The position numbers and the translations under genes are program-made. A DNA stretch of 64,000 bases, taken from NCBI GenBank assembly GCA_964521025.1, contig CAZFPK010000004.1:1-64000 (forward strand). Direction: 5' to 3'. Below, in pieces: positions 35,534-44,309 of this stretch. Below the pieces are notes generated by a model. The model saw only the letters and a program-made list of their open reading frames with translations. It was not told the DNA's origin and ran no database searches. The DNA comes from DRTC01 sp964521025. Its GTDB lineage: Bacteria; Cloacimonadota; Cloacimonadia; Cloacimonadales; TCS61. Each line of letters starts with the position of its first letter. Positions within the stretch are counted from its first letter, which is position 1.

Positions 35534-36517
35534 ATGAAAAAAAAATATAGATGTTTCTCTCTTTTTTCGGGTGGATTGGACAGCATGTTGAGTGTTGTTT
35601 TTATGAGAAAACTCGGTTATGAAGTATTACCGATTTTTTTCAGAACTCCGTTCTTCACACAGGAAAAAGCATTAGTATCAGCAAAAGAGATCGGTGTCGA
35701 TTTGATTGTCCACGACATCACTGAAAAACACCTGGGCATGATGAAAAATCCCAGGTACGGATTTGGGAAATATCTGAATCCATGCATCGATTGTCATGGT
35801 TTGATGTTCAAAACTGCGGGTGAATTGATGTCCAAGTATGATGTAGATTTCCTGTTTTCGGGAGAGGTTTTGGGTCAACGCCCGATGTCGCAGCGGAAAG
35901 ATGCTTTAAACTCGGTTGGGAAATTGAGTCATGTAAAAGATTTGTTGATTCGTCCGTTAAGTCAAAAATTACTTGTTGATACATTACCGATCCGGGAAGG
36001 TTGGGTGAATAAAGATGAAATGTTAGATATTCAAGGAAGAAGCAGACAACGGCAAATGGAAATGGCAAAAGAATTTGGGATTAACCATTTTCCAACACCG
36101 GGAGGAGGATGTCTTCTGACAGATCGAGGATTTTCAAATCGACTTCAGGATTTATTTGATCACGATATGTCTGAACTGGATTTCATTAAATACCTGAAAA
36201 CTGGACGACATTTTCGTATAAATAAAGATGTGAAACTGATCGTTGGAAGGAACAAGGGTGATAATGATGCTTTGACTGAACTTGGTCAGGATGAGATTTT
36301 TTTCAAATTAAAGGAAAAACAAGGTCCGCTGGGAGTTATTAATTCAACGAGAAAGTTAACTAATAATGAAATTGAAATAGCAGCAGCGATAGTGTTTAGG
36401 TATGAGAATAAATTGGAAGGTAAAAGAGAGATTTTTTTCGGTAGGAAATTCAGGTTGGAAAATTCCATAAAAGTTGAGAAAATGCCTGATAATGAAGTGA
36501 AGAAATATTTGATATAA
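35534..36517 (+). CDS. PP-loop ATPase, thiouridylase-like
   Basis: A 327-residue cytosolic protein with the PP-loop signature SLFSGGLDSMLS near the N-terminus, as in adenylating tRNA-thiolation enzymes. PCIDCH (about residue 90) and PGGGCLLTD (about residue 195) supply cysteines in positions typical of MnmA/ThiI/TtuA-like sulfur-transfer proteins. The C-terminal third is a separate domain of unclear type. It is likely a tRNA-modifying sulfurtransferase; exact target unknown. The frame is open from 35504, but the ATG at 35534 follows AAGGAA and begins the domain. Confidence 0.65.
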   Translation: MKKKYRCFSLFSGGLDSMLSVVFMRKLGYEVLPIFFRTPFFTQEKALVSAKEIGVDLIVHDITEKHLGMMKNPRYGFGKYLNPCIDCHGLMFKTAGELMSKYDVDFLFSGEVLGQRPMSQRKDALNSVGKLSHVKDLLIRPLSQKLLVDTLPIREGWVNKDEMLDIQGRSRQRQMEMAKEFGINHFPTPGGGCLLTDRGFSNRLQDLFDHDMSELDFIKYLKTGRHFRINKDVKLIVGRNKGDNDALTELGQDEIFFKLKEKQGPLGVINSTRKLTNNEIEIAAAIVFRYENKLEGKREIFFGRKFRLENSIKVEKMPDNEVKKYLI

Positions 36518-36729
36518 TTTGTCATTCCGAGTTAACGGAATCTTTTTTTCGAGTCGTAAGGACAACGGACAACGACTTGAAAAAGAAGAAAGAAAAAAAT
36601 ATCCAATATTGAACAAGGAATGATGAATAATGAAGGGAACACACCTCCCCCGGTAAATCGGGGGCTCCTTTCAAAAGGAGAATTTTCTCTGTGCTCTCCG
36701 TGTGCTCTGTGGTAAAAAAAGGAGAATCA
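36518..36729. repeat. Intergenic spacer with hairpins
   Basis: Contains CCCCCG/CGGGGG (around 36646-36662) followed by CTCCTTT/AAAAGGAG and then T-rich sequence, a possible terminator for the PP-loop gene. GTGCTCTCCGTGTGCTCTGTG is a short imperfect direct repeat. AAAGGAG at 36718-36724 serves the next gene. Confidence 0.4.
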
Positions 36730-37368
36730 ATGCAATACAAAACATTCAATGTCCTTCCAACTTATGGAACAAATACATATCTCGTTTGGGATGAGGACTC
36801 AAAAGAAGCGATTTATATCGATCCGGCAGCACCGGATAAAATTCTAATTCAGGAAATTCAAAGCAAAAATTTGATCTTGAAATGTATCGTCAATACGCAC
36901 GGTCATGGAGATCATATTGCTGGAAATAAATTGCTTATCGATCATTTCAAAACACAATTGTGCATTCAGCAGGATGATGCGAAAATGCTGATCGATCCGC
37001 ATCTGAATTTCAGTGCTGCTATCGGATTCAATCTTGTTTCTCCGAAAGCAGATATAGTTTTGAAGGATGACGGAGTTCTAAAACTTGGAAATAAAGAGAT
37101 AATAATAATTCACACTCCCGGACATACGAAAGGCGGGATTTGTCTTTATATCGAAAATCTCTTGTTCAGCGGAGATACACTTTTTTGTGAAAGTATCGGT
37201 AGAACAGACTTGCCGGGTGGAAATTACGGTGAATTAGAAAAATCTATCAAAGAAAAATTATTTATTCTGCCTGACGAAACGATAGTCTTACCGGGACACG
37301 GACCGGAAACTACGATTGGACATGAAAAGGTTGAGAATCCGTTTGTGGGATTGGCTGCGAGGTTTTAA
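36730..37368 (+). CDS. Metallo-beta-lactamase-fold hydrolase (glyoxalase II-like)
   Basis: A 212-residue cytosolic hydrolase with the di-metal site motifs NTHGHGDHIAG (HxHxDH), TPGHTKGGICLY, FSGDTLF and LPGHGPETTIGHEK. The size and order match the single-domain YcbL/glyoxalase II-like group that cleaves thioesters; the true substrate cannot be told from sequence. The chosen start, ATG 36730, lies after AAAGGAG; the in-frame extension to 36691 is not needed for the fold. Confidence 0.87.
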   Translation: MQYKTFNVLPTYGTNTYLVWDEDSKEAIYIDPAAPDKILIQEIQSKNLILKCIVNTHGHGDHIAGNKLLIDHFKTQLCIQQDDAKMLIDPHLNFSAAIGFNLVSPKADIVLKDDGVLKLGNKEIIIIHTPGHTKGGICLYIENLLFSGDTLFCESIGRTDLPGGNYGELEKSIKEKLFILPDETIVLPGHGPETTIGHEKVENPFVGLAARF

Positions 37369-37419
37369 GGATTTTTAACCACGAATTCACACGAATTATT
37401 ACGAAGGAAAAAGAACCAA

Positions 37420-38514
37420 TTACTTGAGTAACAAACACTTCTTACTTCCTAAAAACCTTCCCGCATTTTCCAAAATAATATAATAAATCCCGGAGCTTAA
37501 AGGTTTATCTCTTTCATCTTTTCCATTCCATTCGATCGAAAATCGACCATCGTCAATCGAAAATAGTTTCACTTTCTGTCCTTTCAAATTATAAATTGAA
37601 ATCTCTGCGTCCTCTCCGATCTCTGCGGTAAAATCAAACGAGATGGTAGTTGAATTGTGAAAAGGATTTGGAAAAACCAACAAATTGTATTCCGGAATGA
37701 TCATTTCATCTTCGACAGCAGTAAATCCCCAGACCAATCCTGCAAATTCGGGAATATCGATAAATGGATTTCGATTCTCCTGGATTGTATATACTGCTTC
37801 ATTCCGGTCGAGTTCTTTTTCGCTGACCGGATCGTTCAGATGCCATTCGGAAAGCAGGTTGACAGCCCAGGTTTTAAGTTCCGCTCCATCAACCATTCCG
37901 TTTTCGATCCAGCCATTATCTTCGTTGTAATAACGCACACTCATATAAAAATATGATCTGGCAAAATCACCTTTATACTCAGCGATCGGTTCAAAAACAG
38001 TTCCCGAATATCCGGGAAAATTGCAGTCTCCTTTTTTGCTGCCGTTCATGGAAATCCAATCGATGTTTCCAACTTCTCCATAAGGCAGATTCCCGCGATG
38101 AGAATTAACATAACCATCGGTTGGATAAACATGAAAAAGGTCGGATTTCATCGGCATATTTCCATTGAACCAACTGCTGGGCCAGGAATGTTCCTTATTA
38201 TAGCAATCTCCTTCTTCATCATATTGTCCGCATTGATCTTCCGGAATGAAATCATATTCGTAAGGCGGTTCTCCTCCAGGAATATCGGAATACATATCCC
38301 AGACTTTACCGTTCGGTTTCTGATCTGTATTCTCGAAATGACCATGGATCGAACTGTAACTAACAGAAATATGATCATCGATAATATTGTGAAGTGCGAT
38401 CTTGAGCTGCAGTCCGCTCAAACCGTCGGTTCCATCATAATATCCTTCAGGGATATCGGCTTGAAGTGAAATTGCTCCTAAAAACAAAATCATAAAAAAT
38501 ATTTCTTTTTTCAT
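37420..38514 (-). CDS. Secreted endonuclease I-family nuclease with T9SS tail
   Basis: A 364-residue protein: signal peptide (residues 1-19, ending LQA), an endonuclease I-like domain (about 20-265) with CYNKEHSWPSSWF and SDLFHVYPTDGYVNSHRGN, the conserved metal/catalytic histidine regions, and a C-terminal sorting domain (about 280-364, VFPNPFHNSTTISF, SIYNLKGQKV, SGIYYII). It should be exported by T9SS and degrade extracellular DNA, for nutrition or biofilm turnover. It stands alone between unrelated genes. The ATG at 38514 follows GAGG at a suitable distance. Confidence 0.88.
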   Translation of the reverse strand: MKKEIFFMILFLGAISLQADIPEGYYDGTDGLSGLQLKIALHNIIDDHISVSYSSIHGHFENTDQKPNGKVWDMYSDIPGGEPPYEYDFIPEDQCGQYDEEGDCYNKEHSWPSSWFNGNMPMKSDLFHVYPTDGYVNSHRGNLPYGEVGNIDWISMNGSKKGDCNFPGYSGTVFEPIAEYKGDFARSYFYMSVRYYNEDNGWIENGMVDGAELKTWAVNLLSEWHLNDPVSEKELDRNEAVYTIQENRNPFIDIPEFAGLVWGFTAVEDEMIIPEYNLLVFPNPFHNSTTISFDFTAEIGEDAEISIYNLKGQKVKLFSIDDGRFSIEWNGKDERDKPLSSGIYYIILENAGRFLGSKKCLLLK

Positions 38515-38678
38515 ATTTCCTCACTAAAAAACAAATTCAATTTTATTTTTGGAAAAATCCTGTCAAAGAATTAAAATACTTTTTTCTAAAGGAATCATCA
38601 CAAATCTGTCTTTGTATTTATTGACACAAAATACAGACTGAAGATTTTTGTTTGAAAGTTTTTGGAAAAGGCTTGGAA

Positions 38679-39293
38679 ATGAACCTTGATGAAAAAAGAG
38701 ATTTTTTCAAGATTGATTTGAAAGAAAATGAAATTATGAATTTCAACAAGATCTTCGGAAATGAAAATCCGGTTCACCTGGAAATCGGCAGCGGTCGCGG
38801 AGAATTTATCTCGCTGAAATCTCTGGTTTTGTGGAATAAAAATTTTCTGGGATTGGAATTGAAGGATAAACGGATCGATGATACTCTCAAAAAACTCGAT
38901 CTCGGGCATCATCGAAATGTAAGATTGCTCAGACTTTTAGTCGATGAGAAGATCACGAACTGTATCCCGGAAAATTCCAGCGAACGGATTTATATCAATC
39001 ATCCCGATCCCTGGCCCAAAAAGAGACATCATAAAAACAGGTTGATCCAGCCGGAATTCCTCGATGCTCTTTATAAGATTTTAAAATTTAAAGGAGTGAT
39101 TGAGATAAACACCGATCATCTTGAATATGCGAATTGGATCATAGATGTTTTCAATAAAAGAAACGATTATAAAATAATGTGTGAGAATGGATTCAGCAAA
39201 ATTCCTGCTGAGGGTCATATCGTTACTCATTTCGAGGAAAAGAAGCGAAAAGAAGGATTCGAGCCTTTATTTATGAGGTTCAAGAAAGTATAG
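38679..39293 (+). CDS. trmB: tRNA (guanine-N7-)-methyltransferase
   Basis: A 204-residue SAM-dependent enzyme forming m7G46 in tRNA. It shows motif I LEIGSGRGEF, LGLELKDKRI and the family hallmark INHPDPWPKKRHHKNRL, plus NTDHLEYANWI near the C-terminus. The frame extends to a TTG at 38652 without a binding site, so the ATG at 38679 is preferred. It has no operon partner. Confidence 0.92.
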   Translation: MNLDEKRDFFKIDLKENEIMNFNKIFGNENPVHLEIGSGRGEFISLKSLVLWNKNFLGLELKDKRIDDTLKKLDLGHHRNVRLLRLLVDEKITNCIPENSSERIYINHPDPWPKKRHHKNRLIQPEFLDALYKILKFKGVIEINTDHLEYANWIIDVFNKRNDYKIMCENGFSKIPAEGHIVTHFEEKKRKEGFEPLFMRFKKV

Positions 39294-39302
39294 TTGAATT
39301 AG

Positions 39303-39372
39303 GAAACAGTATCCCCATCGTCTCGATAAGCATTGAGATGAATCGGAACAGTATCCCCATCGTCTCGATGGG
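39303..39372. repeat. Short direct repeat
   Basis: ACAGTATCCCCATCGTCTCG occurs twice, about 44 bases apart, in the spacer between trmB and the dGTPase gene. A 7-bp hairpin with a GGA loop (39424-39440) lies further on. No gene is seen here. Confidence 0.6.
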
Positions 39373-39451
39373 CTCTGAAAAGTAAAACAAAAAGGATTTC
39401 GATGATATATTAAATAAACAAAGACCACCGGGACGGTGGTGATACAGAAAA

Positions 39452-40609
39452 ATGAACACGAAAAAGATCAAAGAAATTTATTTGCATAGTCTGGAAAAGA
39501 CAGACCACGACTTGAGTCGGTTTGCCTGTCACGACAAATCTGCATTTCGGCAAAAACCGGAACAGACAGATTTTTTGCGATCCTCGTTTGCCATCGATCG
39601 GGATAGAATTCTTTACAGCGGAGCGTATCGCAGGTATCAAGGCAAAACCCAGGTTTTTTCATTCACGAATCTTTTCGATGAAGAGATGACCAATCGCAGT
39701 CTGCACACGACTTATGTTTCGCAGATTTCCAGAACTATCGGGAAACGACTCGGTTTGAATCTCGAACTGATCGAAGCGATCGCACTCGGTCATGATCTAG
39801 GTCATCCGCCTTTTGGTCATGATGGAGAAATGGCTTTGAGCAGATGCTGCCGGAAATTCGGGATCGGTTCTTTTCATCATAATATCGAAAGTCTGCAGAT
39901 CGTTGATTTTATCTCAAATGAAGGAAGAGGATTGAACCTGACATTCCAGGTTCGAGAAGGGATCATTTCTCACGACGGAGAAGTTCATAACACGCTTCTT
40001 AAACCGAATTGGAACAAAACCGAAAAAAATATTACAGGTTTCATCCAAAAGAAAAAAGCGGATGAAAATATCCAATCGATCCCGGCAACAATGGAAGGCT
40101 GCGTTGTGCGGATAACAGATACCATCGCTTATATCGGGCAGGATATCGAAGATGCGATCAGACTCCAGATCCTGAAAAGAGAGGAACTTCCCGAAGACTG
40201 CACCGACTTTCTGGGAAATCGCAACAACTTGATCATCGACACCTTGATCAAGAGTGTGATCGCCAACAGTTATGAACAGGAATTTATCGCTTTCGATGAA
40301 GAAACTTCCTATTTTCTGAAAAAACTGAAGAGATTCAATTACTCCCGAATTTATACAAATGAAGATGTGAAAAAGACAAAAAAGATTATCGATAAAAGTA
40401 TGGAAATCCTGATCGAACAATACCTGGAAGACCTGGAGAAAAATCAAAAAAAATCAAAAATTTTTTCGCATTTTCTAAATAAAAAAAGTGAGAGATATCT
40501 GCAGAAATTTTCCAACCCGGAGAAAGTGCGTGATTTTATTGCGACCATGACCGATCGATATTTTAATGAAGAAATCAAGACTTATCTGCTGCCGGGAAGT
40601 TTTTATTAA
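39452..40609 (+). CDS. dgt: Deoxyguanosinetriphosphate triphosphohydrolase-like protein
   Basis: A 385-residue HD-domain phosphohydrolase. SSFAIDRDRILYSGAYRRYQ and the metal-binding GHDLGHPPFGHDGE, with FHHNIESLQI and a later SHDGEVHN, match the dGTPase family, which removes triphosphate from dNTPs and helps balance nucleotide pools or limit phage DNA synthesis. Its length fits the shorter bacterial type. GATACAG before the ATG is a poor ribosome-binding site, so the start is moderately sure. A 67-bp repeat copy follows immediately at 40614. Confidence 0.9.
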   Translation: MNTKKIKEIYLHSLEKTDHDLSRFACHDKSAFRQKPEQTDFLRSSFAIDRDRILYSGAYRRYQGKTQVFSFTNLFDEEMTNRSLHTTYVSQISRTIGKRLGLNLELIEAIALGHDLGHPPFGHDGEMALSRCCRKFGIGSFHHNIESLQIVDFISNEGRGLNLTFQVREGIISHDGEVHNTLLKPNWNKTEKNITGFIQKKKADENIQSIPATMEGCVVRITDTIAYIGQDIEDAIRLQILKREELPEDCTDFLGNRNNLIIDTLIKSVIANSYEQEFIAFDEETSYFLKKLKRFNYSRIYTNEDVKKTKKIIDKSMEILIEQYLEDLEKNQKKSKIFSHFLNKKSERYLQKFSNPEKVRDFIATMTDRYFNEEIKTYLLPGSFY

Positions 40610-40613
40610 AGGA

Positions 40614-40680
40614 AACCTTGAAAATGGTCTCTACCAATCAGACAATTGCCGGATGTAGTTGACCTTTTCAACGGTTGGAA
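40614..40680. repeat. Flanking repeat, copy A
   Basis: Begins AACCTTGAAAATGGTCTCT and ends TTGACCTTTTCAACGGTTGG; the two ends are imperfectly complementary, so the unit can form a hairpin. Copy B lies at 42950-43010. The copies bracket the MNT, HEPN, methyltransferase and restriction-enzyme genes. Confidence 0.7.
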
Positions 40681-40686
40681 TAGATT

Positions 40687-41013
40687 ATGAAAAAAATCAA
40701 TATTGAAAAATTAATCGATGAGATCAATGAACTGGTAAAATCTCATATTTCAGGATTATTAGGAACATATTTTTATGGTTCTCGTGCGAGAATTGATTAT
40801 GCCGAGGAATCGGATTATGATGTATTATTATCATTCGATCATAAACTGAACTGGAAACAGAAAAATCTGATTTATGATCTGATCGCCGAAATCGAGATGA
40901 AGAAAAAAATCGAAATAGATGTTAAAGCATATTGGATAAAAGATTTGACAGAAGTATGGACGCCTTTCAGGGAAAAAGTAATGAAAGAAGGGATTTTTTA
41001 TGAAGCAAACTAA
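40687..41013 (+). CDS. MNT-type nucleotidyltransferase (antitoxin of a HEPN/MNT pair)
   Basis: A 108-residue minimal nucleotidyltransferase. GTYFYGSRARIDYAEESDYD holds the GS...SDxD active site, and a third acidic residue lies in EIDVKAYW. In HEPN/MNT toxin-antitoxin modules this protein adds AMP to the HEPN toxin and silences it. It overlaps the HEPN gene start by 14 bases, the usual arrangement. It lies directly after repeat copy A and before a restriction-modification pair. Confidence 0.85.
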   Translation: MKKINIEKLIDEINELVKSHISGLLGTYFYGSRARIDYAEESDYDVLLSFDHKLNWKQKNLIYDLIAEIEMKKKIEIDVKAYWIKDLTEVWTPFREKVMKEGIFYEAN

Positions 41014-41412
41014 ACTTGATTTGATAAAATACAGAATCGAAAGAGCAAAAGAAACTATCGATGAAGCAATATTAGCAATCGAAAATAAAAGTTCCATCTT
41101 GCCGAAAATAGGATATATTACTCTATGTTCTATATAGTAAATGCTTTGTCATTATTAAAAGATTTTTCAACTTCAAAACATATCATTTTGAAAGGTTGGT
41201 TTAATAAAGAAATTATCTTCAAAGATAAGTTAGATAAAGAACTGTATCAAATCTACAATAAAGCATTTGGGAAAAGACAGGAAAGTGATTATGATGATTT
41301 TGTAGAATTTAACGAGGATGAAGTAAATAAAGATTTTCAAAGTATGAAGAGATTTGTTAAAACACTCGAGGACTTTATAAATACGAAATTAAGAATTGAT
41401 CATGGAAAATAA
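41000..41412 (+). pseudogene. HEPN-domain toxin gene with a frameshift
   Basis: The frame from ATG 41000 (MKQTKLDLIKYRIERAKETI ...) reaches ENK and is then interrupted. The adjacent frame reads KFHLAENRIYYSMFYIVNAL and continues to 41412 with a typical HEPN C-terminus (RQESDYDDFVEF). The conserved helix with the tyrosines is restored if one A is added to the AAAA run at 41087-41090. So either a one-base deletion or an assembly error broke the gene. An intact product would be a HEPN RNase/toxin of about 137 residues paired with the MNT protein. The end overlaps the methyltransferase start. Confidence 0.75.
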
Positions 41413-42343
41413 CCAATTGCATTTTTTATTCGAAGAAAATAAAATCAAATCAAAGTATCAAATAATTTTGGGTGATACTCTCGAAAATTTAAAAACAATA
41501 AGTTCCGGTAAATTCGATTTGATCATCACATCACCTCCATATAATGTTGGAAAGGAATATGAAGTAAAACAATCTATCGAGAAATATCTGGAACAACAGA
41601 AAAATGTAATTGTAGAATTAATCAGAGTTTTATCCGATATCGGAAATATCTGTTGGCAGGTTGGAAATTATGTAAATAAAGGAGAAGTCTTTCCTTTAGA
41701 TATTTTTTATTATCAGATTTTTAAAGAATTCGGCTTGAAATTAAGAAATCGAATTATCTGGCATTTTGGTCACGGATTACACGCTTCCAAAAGATTTTCC
41801 GGAAGATATGAAACAATCTTGTGGTTTTCAAAATCAGATAAATATATTTTCAATCTCGACGATGTCCGGATTCCTTCCAAATATCCTGGAAAAAAATATT
41901 TTAAAGGACCGAAAAAAGGACAATTGTCGGGAAATCCGAAAGGCAAAAATCCTTCCGATACCTGGGAAATCGTACTTCAGGATTGGGAAAAAGAATTCTG
42001 GGAAATTCCGAATGTGAAATGCAATCATCCTGAAAAAACGATCCATCCCTGCCAGTATCCGGTCGAACTTGTCGAAAGATGCGTTTTAGCATTAACAAAT
42101 CAGAATAGTTGGGTTTTGGATCCTTATGCTGGTGTTGGTTCGACAATGATTGCAGCCTTAAAAAATAATAGAAATGTTATTGGAATTGAAAAAGAAGAAA
42201 AATATATCAAAATCGCAGAAGACAAAATTGAAAAATTAAAAGATGGTGTTCTGAAAGTTCGTCCGATTACAAAAGAAATTTATAAACCGACAGCAAGAGA
42301 TAAAATTGCACAAATTCCAAAAGAATGGATAGGAGTGAATTAA
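41402..42343 (+). CDS. DNA methyltransferase (N4/N6 type) of a BglII-like system
   Basis: A 313-residue beta-class-order amino-methyltransferase: catalytic TSPPYN near residue 45 and the SAM site DPYAGVGSTMIAA near residue 240. It protects host DNA against the adjacent restriction enzyme. Known partners of BglII/BstYI-type enzymes are N4-cytosine methyltransferases, which fits but is not proved by sequence. The start is ATG 41402, inside the HEPN tail, and its stop overlaps the start of the nuclease gene (TAATG), so the pair is coupled. Confidence 0.88.
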   Translation: MENNQLHFLFEENKIKSKYQIILGDTLENLKTISSGKFDLIITSPPYNVGKEYEVKQSIEKYLEQQKNVIVELIRVLSDIGNICWQVGNYVNKGEVFPLDIFYYQIFKEFGLKLRNRIIWHFGHGLHASKRFSGRYETILWFSKSDKYIFNLDDVRIPSKYPGKKYFKGPKKGQLSGNPKGKNPSDTWEIVLQDWEKEFWEIPNVKCNHPEKTIHPCQYPVELVERCVLALTNQNSWVLDPYAGVGSTMIAALKNNRNVIGIEKEEKYIKIAEDKIEKLKDGVLKVRPITKEIYKPTARDKIAQIPKEWIGVN

Positions 42344-42957
42344 TGAAAATTGCACAACAGTATTCGCATTTAAATGGTGAAGAATACTTAATTGTCCACC
42401 ATAAAAAACTTTACAAGGAAATAAAAGATACTATCAAAAATATCGATTCTGAAAAATTGAAAACAAAAGTCAGTAAAGAACATACAATGAAAGGAAAGAA
42501 ATTATATAATCCAAAAGAATTAAATGATGTATTCAATGGTTTGTTTTCGGAAAAAGGGTGGTTTGAAAGCCGATATAATTATTACATTACGCTAAATCGA
42601 GAATTAATGGAAAAAAGTATTTTGATGGACTCAAAAGAGCAAAAAGAATTTCTTATCGCAAATGGTGAAAAGAATCCGATTTTTTCTTATAATCAGACAG
42701 ATTTTGTAAAAGATAAGATTGCTGTTGAAGTTCAATTTGGAAAGTATTCATTCGTTGCTTATGACCTTTTTGTTAAGCATATGCTGTTTTATTCGGGAGG
42801 TATAATAAATCTTGGAATTGAAATTCTTCCCACAAAAATAATGCAAAAGAATATGTCTTCGGGAATCGCATATTTCGAGGGTGAAGTATATAATGTCATG
42901 AGACAAGGAAGGAATAGTCCTCCTGTTCCATTGTTAATTTTAGGAATAGAACCTTGA
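42343..42957 (+). CDS. BglII/BstYI-family type II restriction endonuclease
   Basis: A 204-residue nuclease. DFVKDKIAVEVQFGKYSFVA contains the PD-(D/E)xK-type catalytic core (D, then ExQ), and GIEILPTKIMQKNMSSG and the following GEVYNVMRQGR are typical of the RE_BglII family. Relatives recognise AGATCT or RGATCY. The start is ATG 42343, overlapping the methyltransferase stop. The last codons (E-P-stop) lie within repeat copy B, so the repeat reaches into the gene. Confidence 0.82.
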   Translation: MKIAQQYSHLNGEEYLIVHHKKLYKEIKDTIKNIDSEKLKTKVSKEHTMKGKKLYNPKELNDVFNGLFSEKGWFESRYNYYITLNRELMEKSILMDSKEQKEFLIANGEKNPIFSYNQTDFVKDKIAVEVQFGKYSFVAYDLFVKHMLFYSGGIINLGIEILPTKIMQKNMSSGIAYFEGEVYNVMRQGRNSPPVPLLILGIEP

Positions 42958-43010
42958 AAACGGTCTCTGCCGGTGGAATTCTCTCACTTGACCTTTTCAA
43001 CGGTTAGGAA
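42950..43010. repeat. Flanking repeat, copy B
   Basis: AACCTTGAAAACGGTCTCT ... TTGACCTTTTCAACGGTTAG, matching copy A at 40614-40680 at both ends in the same orientation but with a different middle. It includes the stop codon of the restriction enzyme gene. Confidence 0.7.
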
Positions 43011-43188
43011 AAAGCATAAATAAAATCAATCGAGTAACTCAAACAATCCTGTTTGAGAAAAGTAACACAAACATCTTGTTGTGAAATCGAAATGGAAAGA
43101 GCAAATATTCTCAAATCAGAGCAATAAGTTACAAAGCACAATCAGGATTGATTGTGATACAATTTCGCAAGTTTAAAAAAGGAAAAAA
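43011..43188. repeat. Spacer with three palindromes of the GGA-loop family
   Basis: CTCAAACA-ATCC-TGTTTGAG (43038-43057), an imperfect CACAAACA ... TGTTGTG (43066-43083) and CACAATCA-GGAT-TGATTGTG (43137-43156). Similar hairpins with other arms occur at 52221-52330, 60775-60876 and 62347-62366. The prfB ribosome-binding site AAAGGAA lies at the end. Confidence 0.6.
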
Positions 43189-44302
43189 ATGGAACTAATA
43201 GATTTTATCAAAAAAGCAGAAGAAACAGACGACAAGATCTTCGATATCCGGAGGTTTCTTTGACAAACCAAAAATCGAGGAGAAGATCACTTTATTAGAA
43301 AAGGAGATGAACCAACCGAATTTCTGGAATGATCAAAAAAATGCTAAAAAAGTCACAAAAGAAATAAATTCTCTCAAACAGCAGTTGGATAAGGAACAAA
43401 AATTAAAGGAGATTTCCGACGACCTGGAAACTTATAAAATCCTATTGGATGAAGAATTCAGCGAGTCGCTTCTCAAAGAAGCATCCGATCAGTTATCCGA
43501 ATATTTACCATTTATCGAAAAAGCAGAGATCGAATTTTTATTGAACGGAAAAACCGACCATAACAATGCTATTTTAACAATTCATCCCGGAGCAGGTGGA
43601 ACAGAATCGCAGGATTGGGCGGAAATGCTCTTGCGAATGTATAAACGCTGGGCAGAAAATTCCAAGTTCAAGATCGAGATCGTGGATTATCTTCCGGGAG
43701 ATGAAGCCGGATTGAAAAGCGTAACTATGGAAATTCTCGGAGATTATACCTTCGGTTACTTGAAATCTGAAATCGGCATCCATCGTCTTGTCAGAATTTC
43801 TCCCTTCAATGCGCAAGGAAAACGGCAAACATCTTTTGCTTCAGTATTCGTCTATCCCATAATTGAAGATGACATCGAAATAGAGATCGATCCCAACGAC
43901 CTGAAGATCGATACCTATAAATCCAGCGGAAAAGGCGGACAAAGCGTCAATACAACAGATTCTGCGGTTCGCATAACTCACCTTCCCACAAATATCGTTG
44001 CCCAATGCCAGAATGAACGCTCCCAACTGCGGAACAAAGAAGTTGCCATGACTATCCTGCGTTCCAAATTATATCAGAAAATCGAGGAAGAACGGGAAAA
44101 AGAACGACAGAAACTGGAGAATACAAAAACCGATATCGGTTGGGGAAACCAGATCCGGTCTTATGTTTTCCATCCTTATCGGATGGTGAAAGATCATAGA
44201 ACTAACTTTGAAACAGGGAATATTTCAGCGGTTATTGATGGTGATTTGGATGGATTTATCAATGCATTTTTAAAATATAAAGCAGAAATAAAATCTAGTT
44301 AG
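43189..44302 (+). CDS. prfB: Peptide chain release factor 2, programmed +1 frameshift
   Basis: The release factor for UGA/UAA. Translation starts at ATG 43189 (MELIDFIKKAEE) and reaches CTT TGA C at 43258-43264. The TGA is in frame, and GGAGG sits just upstream (43251-43255), the classic autoregulatory shift site where low RF2 causes a +1 slip. The product is join(43189..43260, 43262..44302), 370 residues, the normal RF2 length. SPF (in RISPFNAQGKRQ) reads the stop codon and GGQ (in SGKGGQSVNTTDSAVR) triggers peptide release. The conserved shift shows that TGA is a stop codon in this organism. Confidence 0.96.
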
Positions 44303-44309
44303 AGGATTT

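Noticed and set aside
41000..41412. Programmed frameshift in the HEPN gene
   Set aside because: No slippery heptamer plus structure is evident; a one-base indel in the A-run is simpler.
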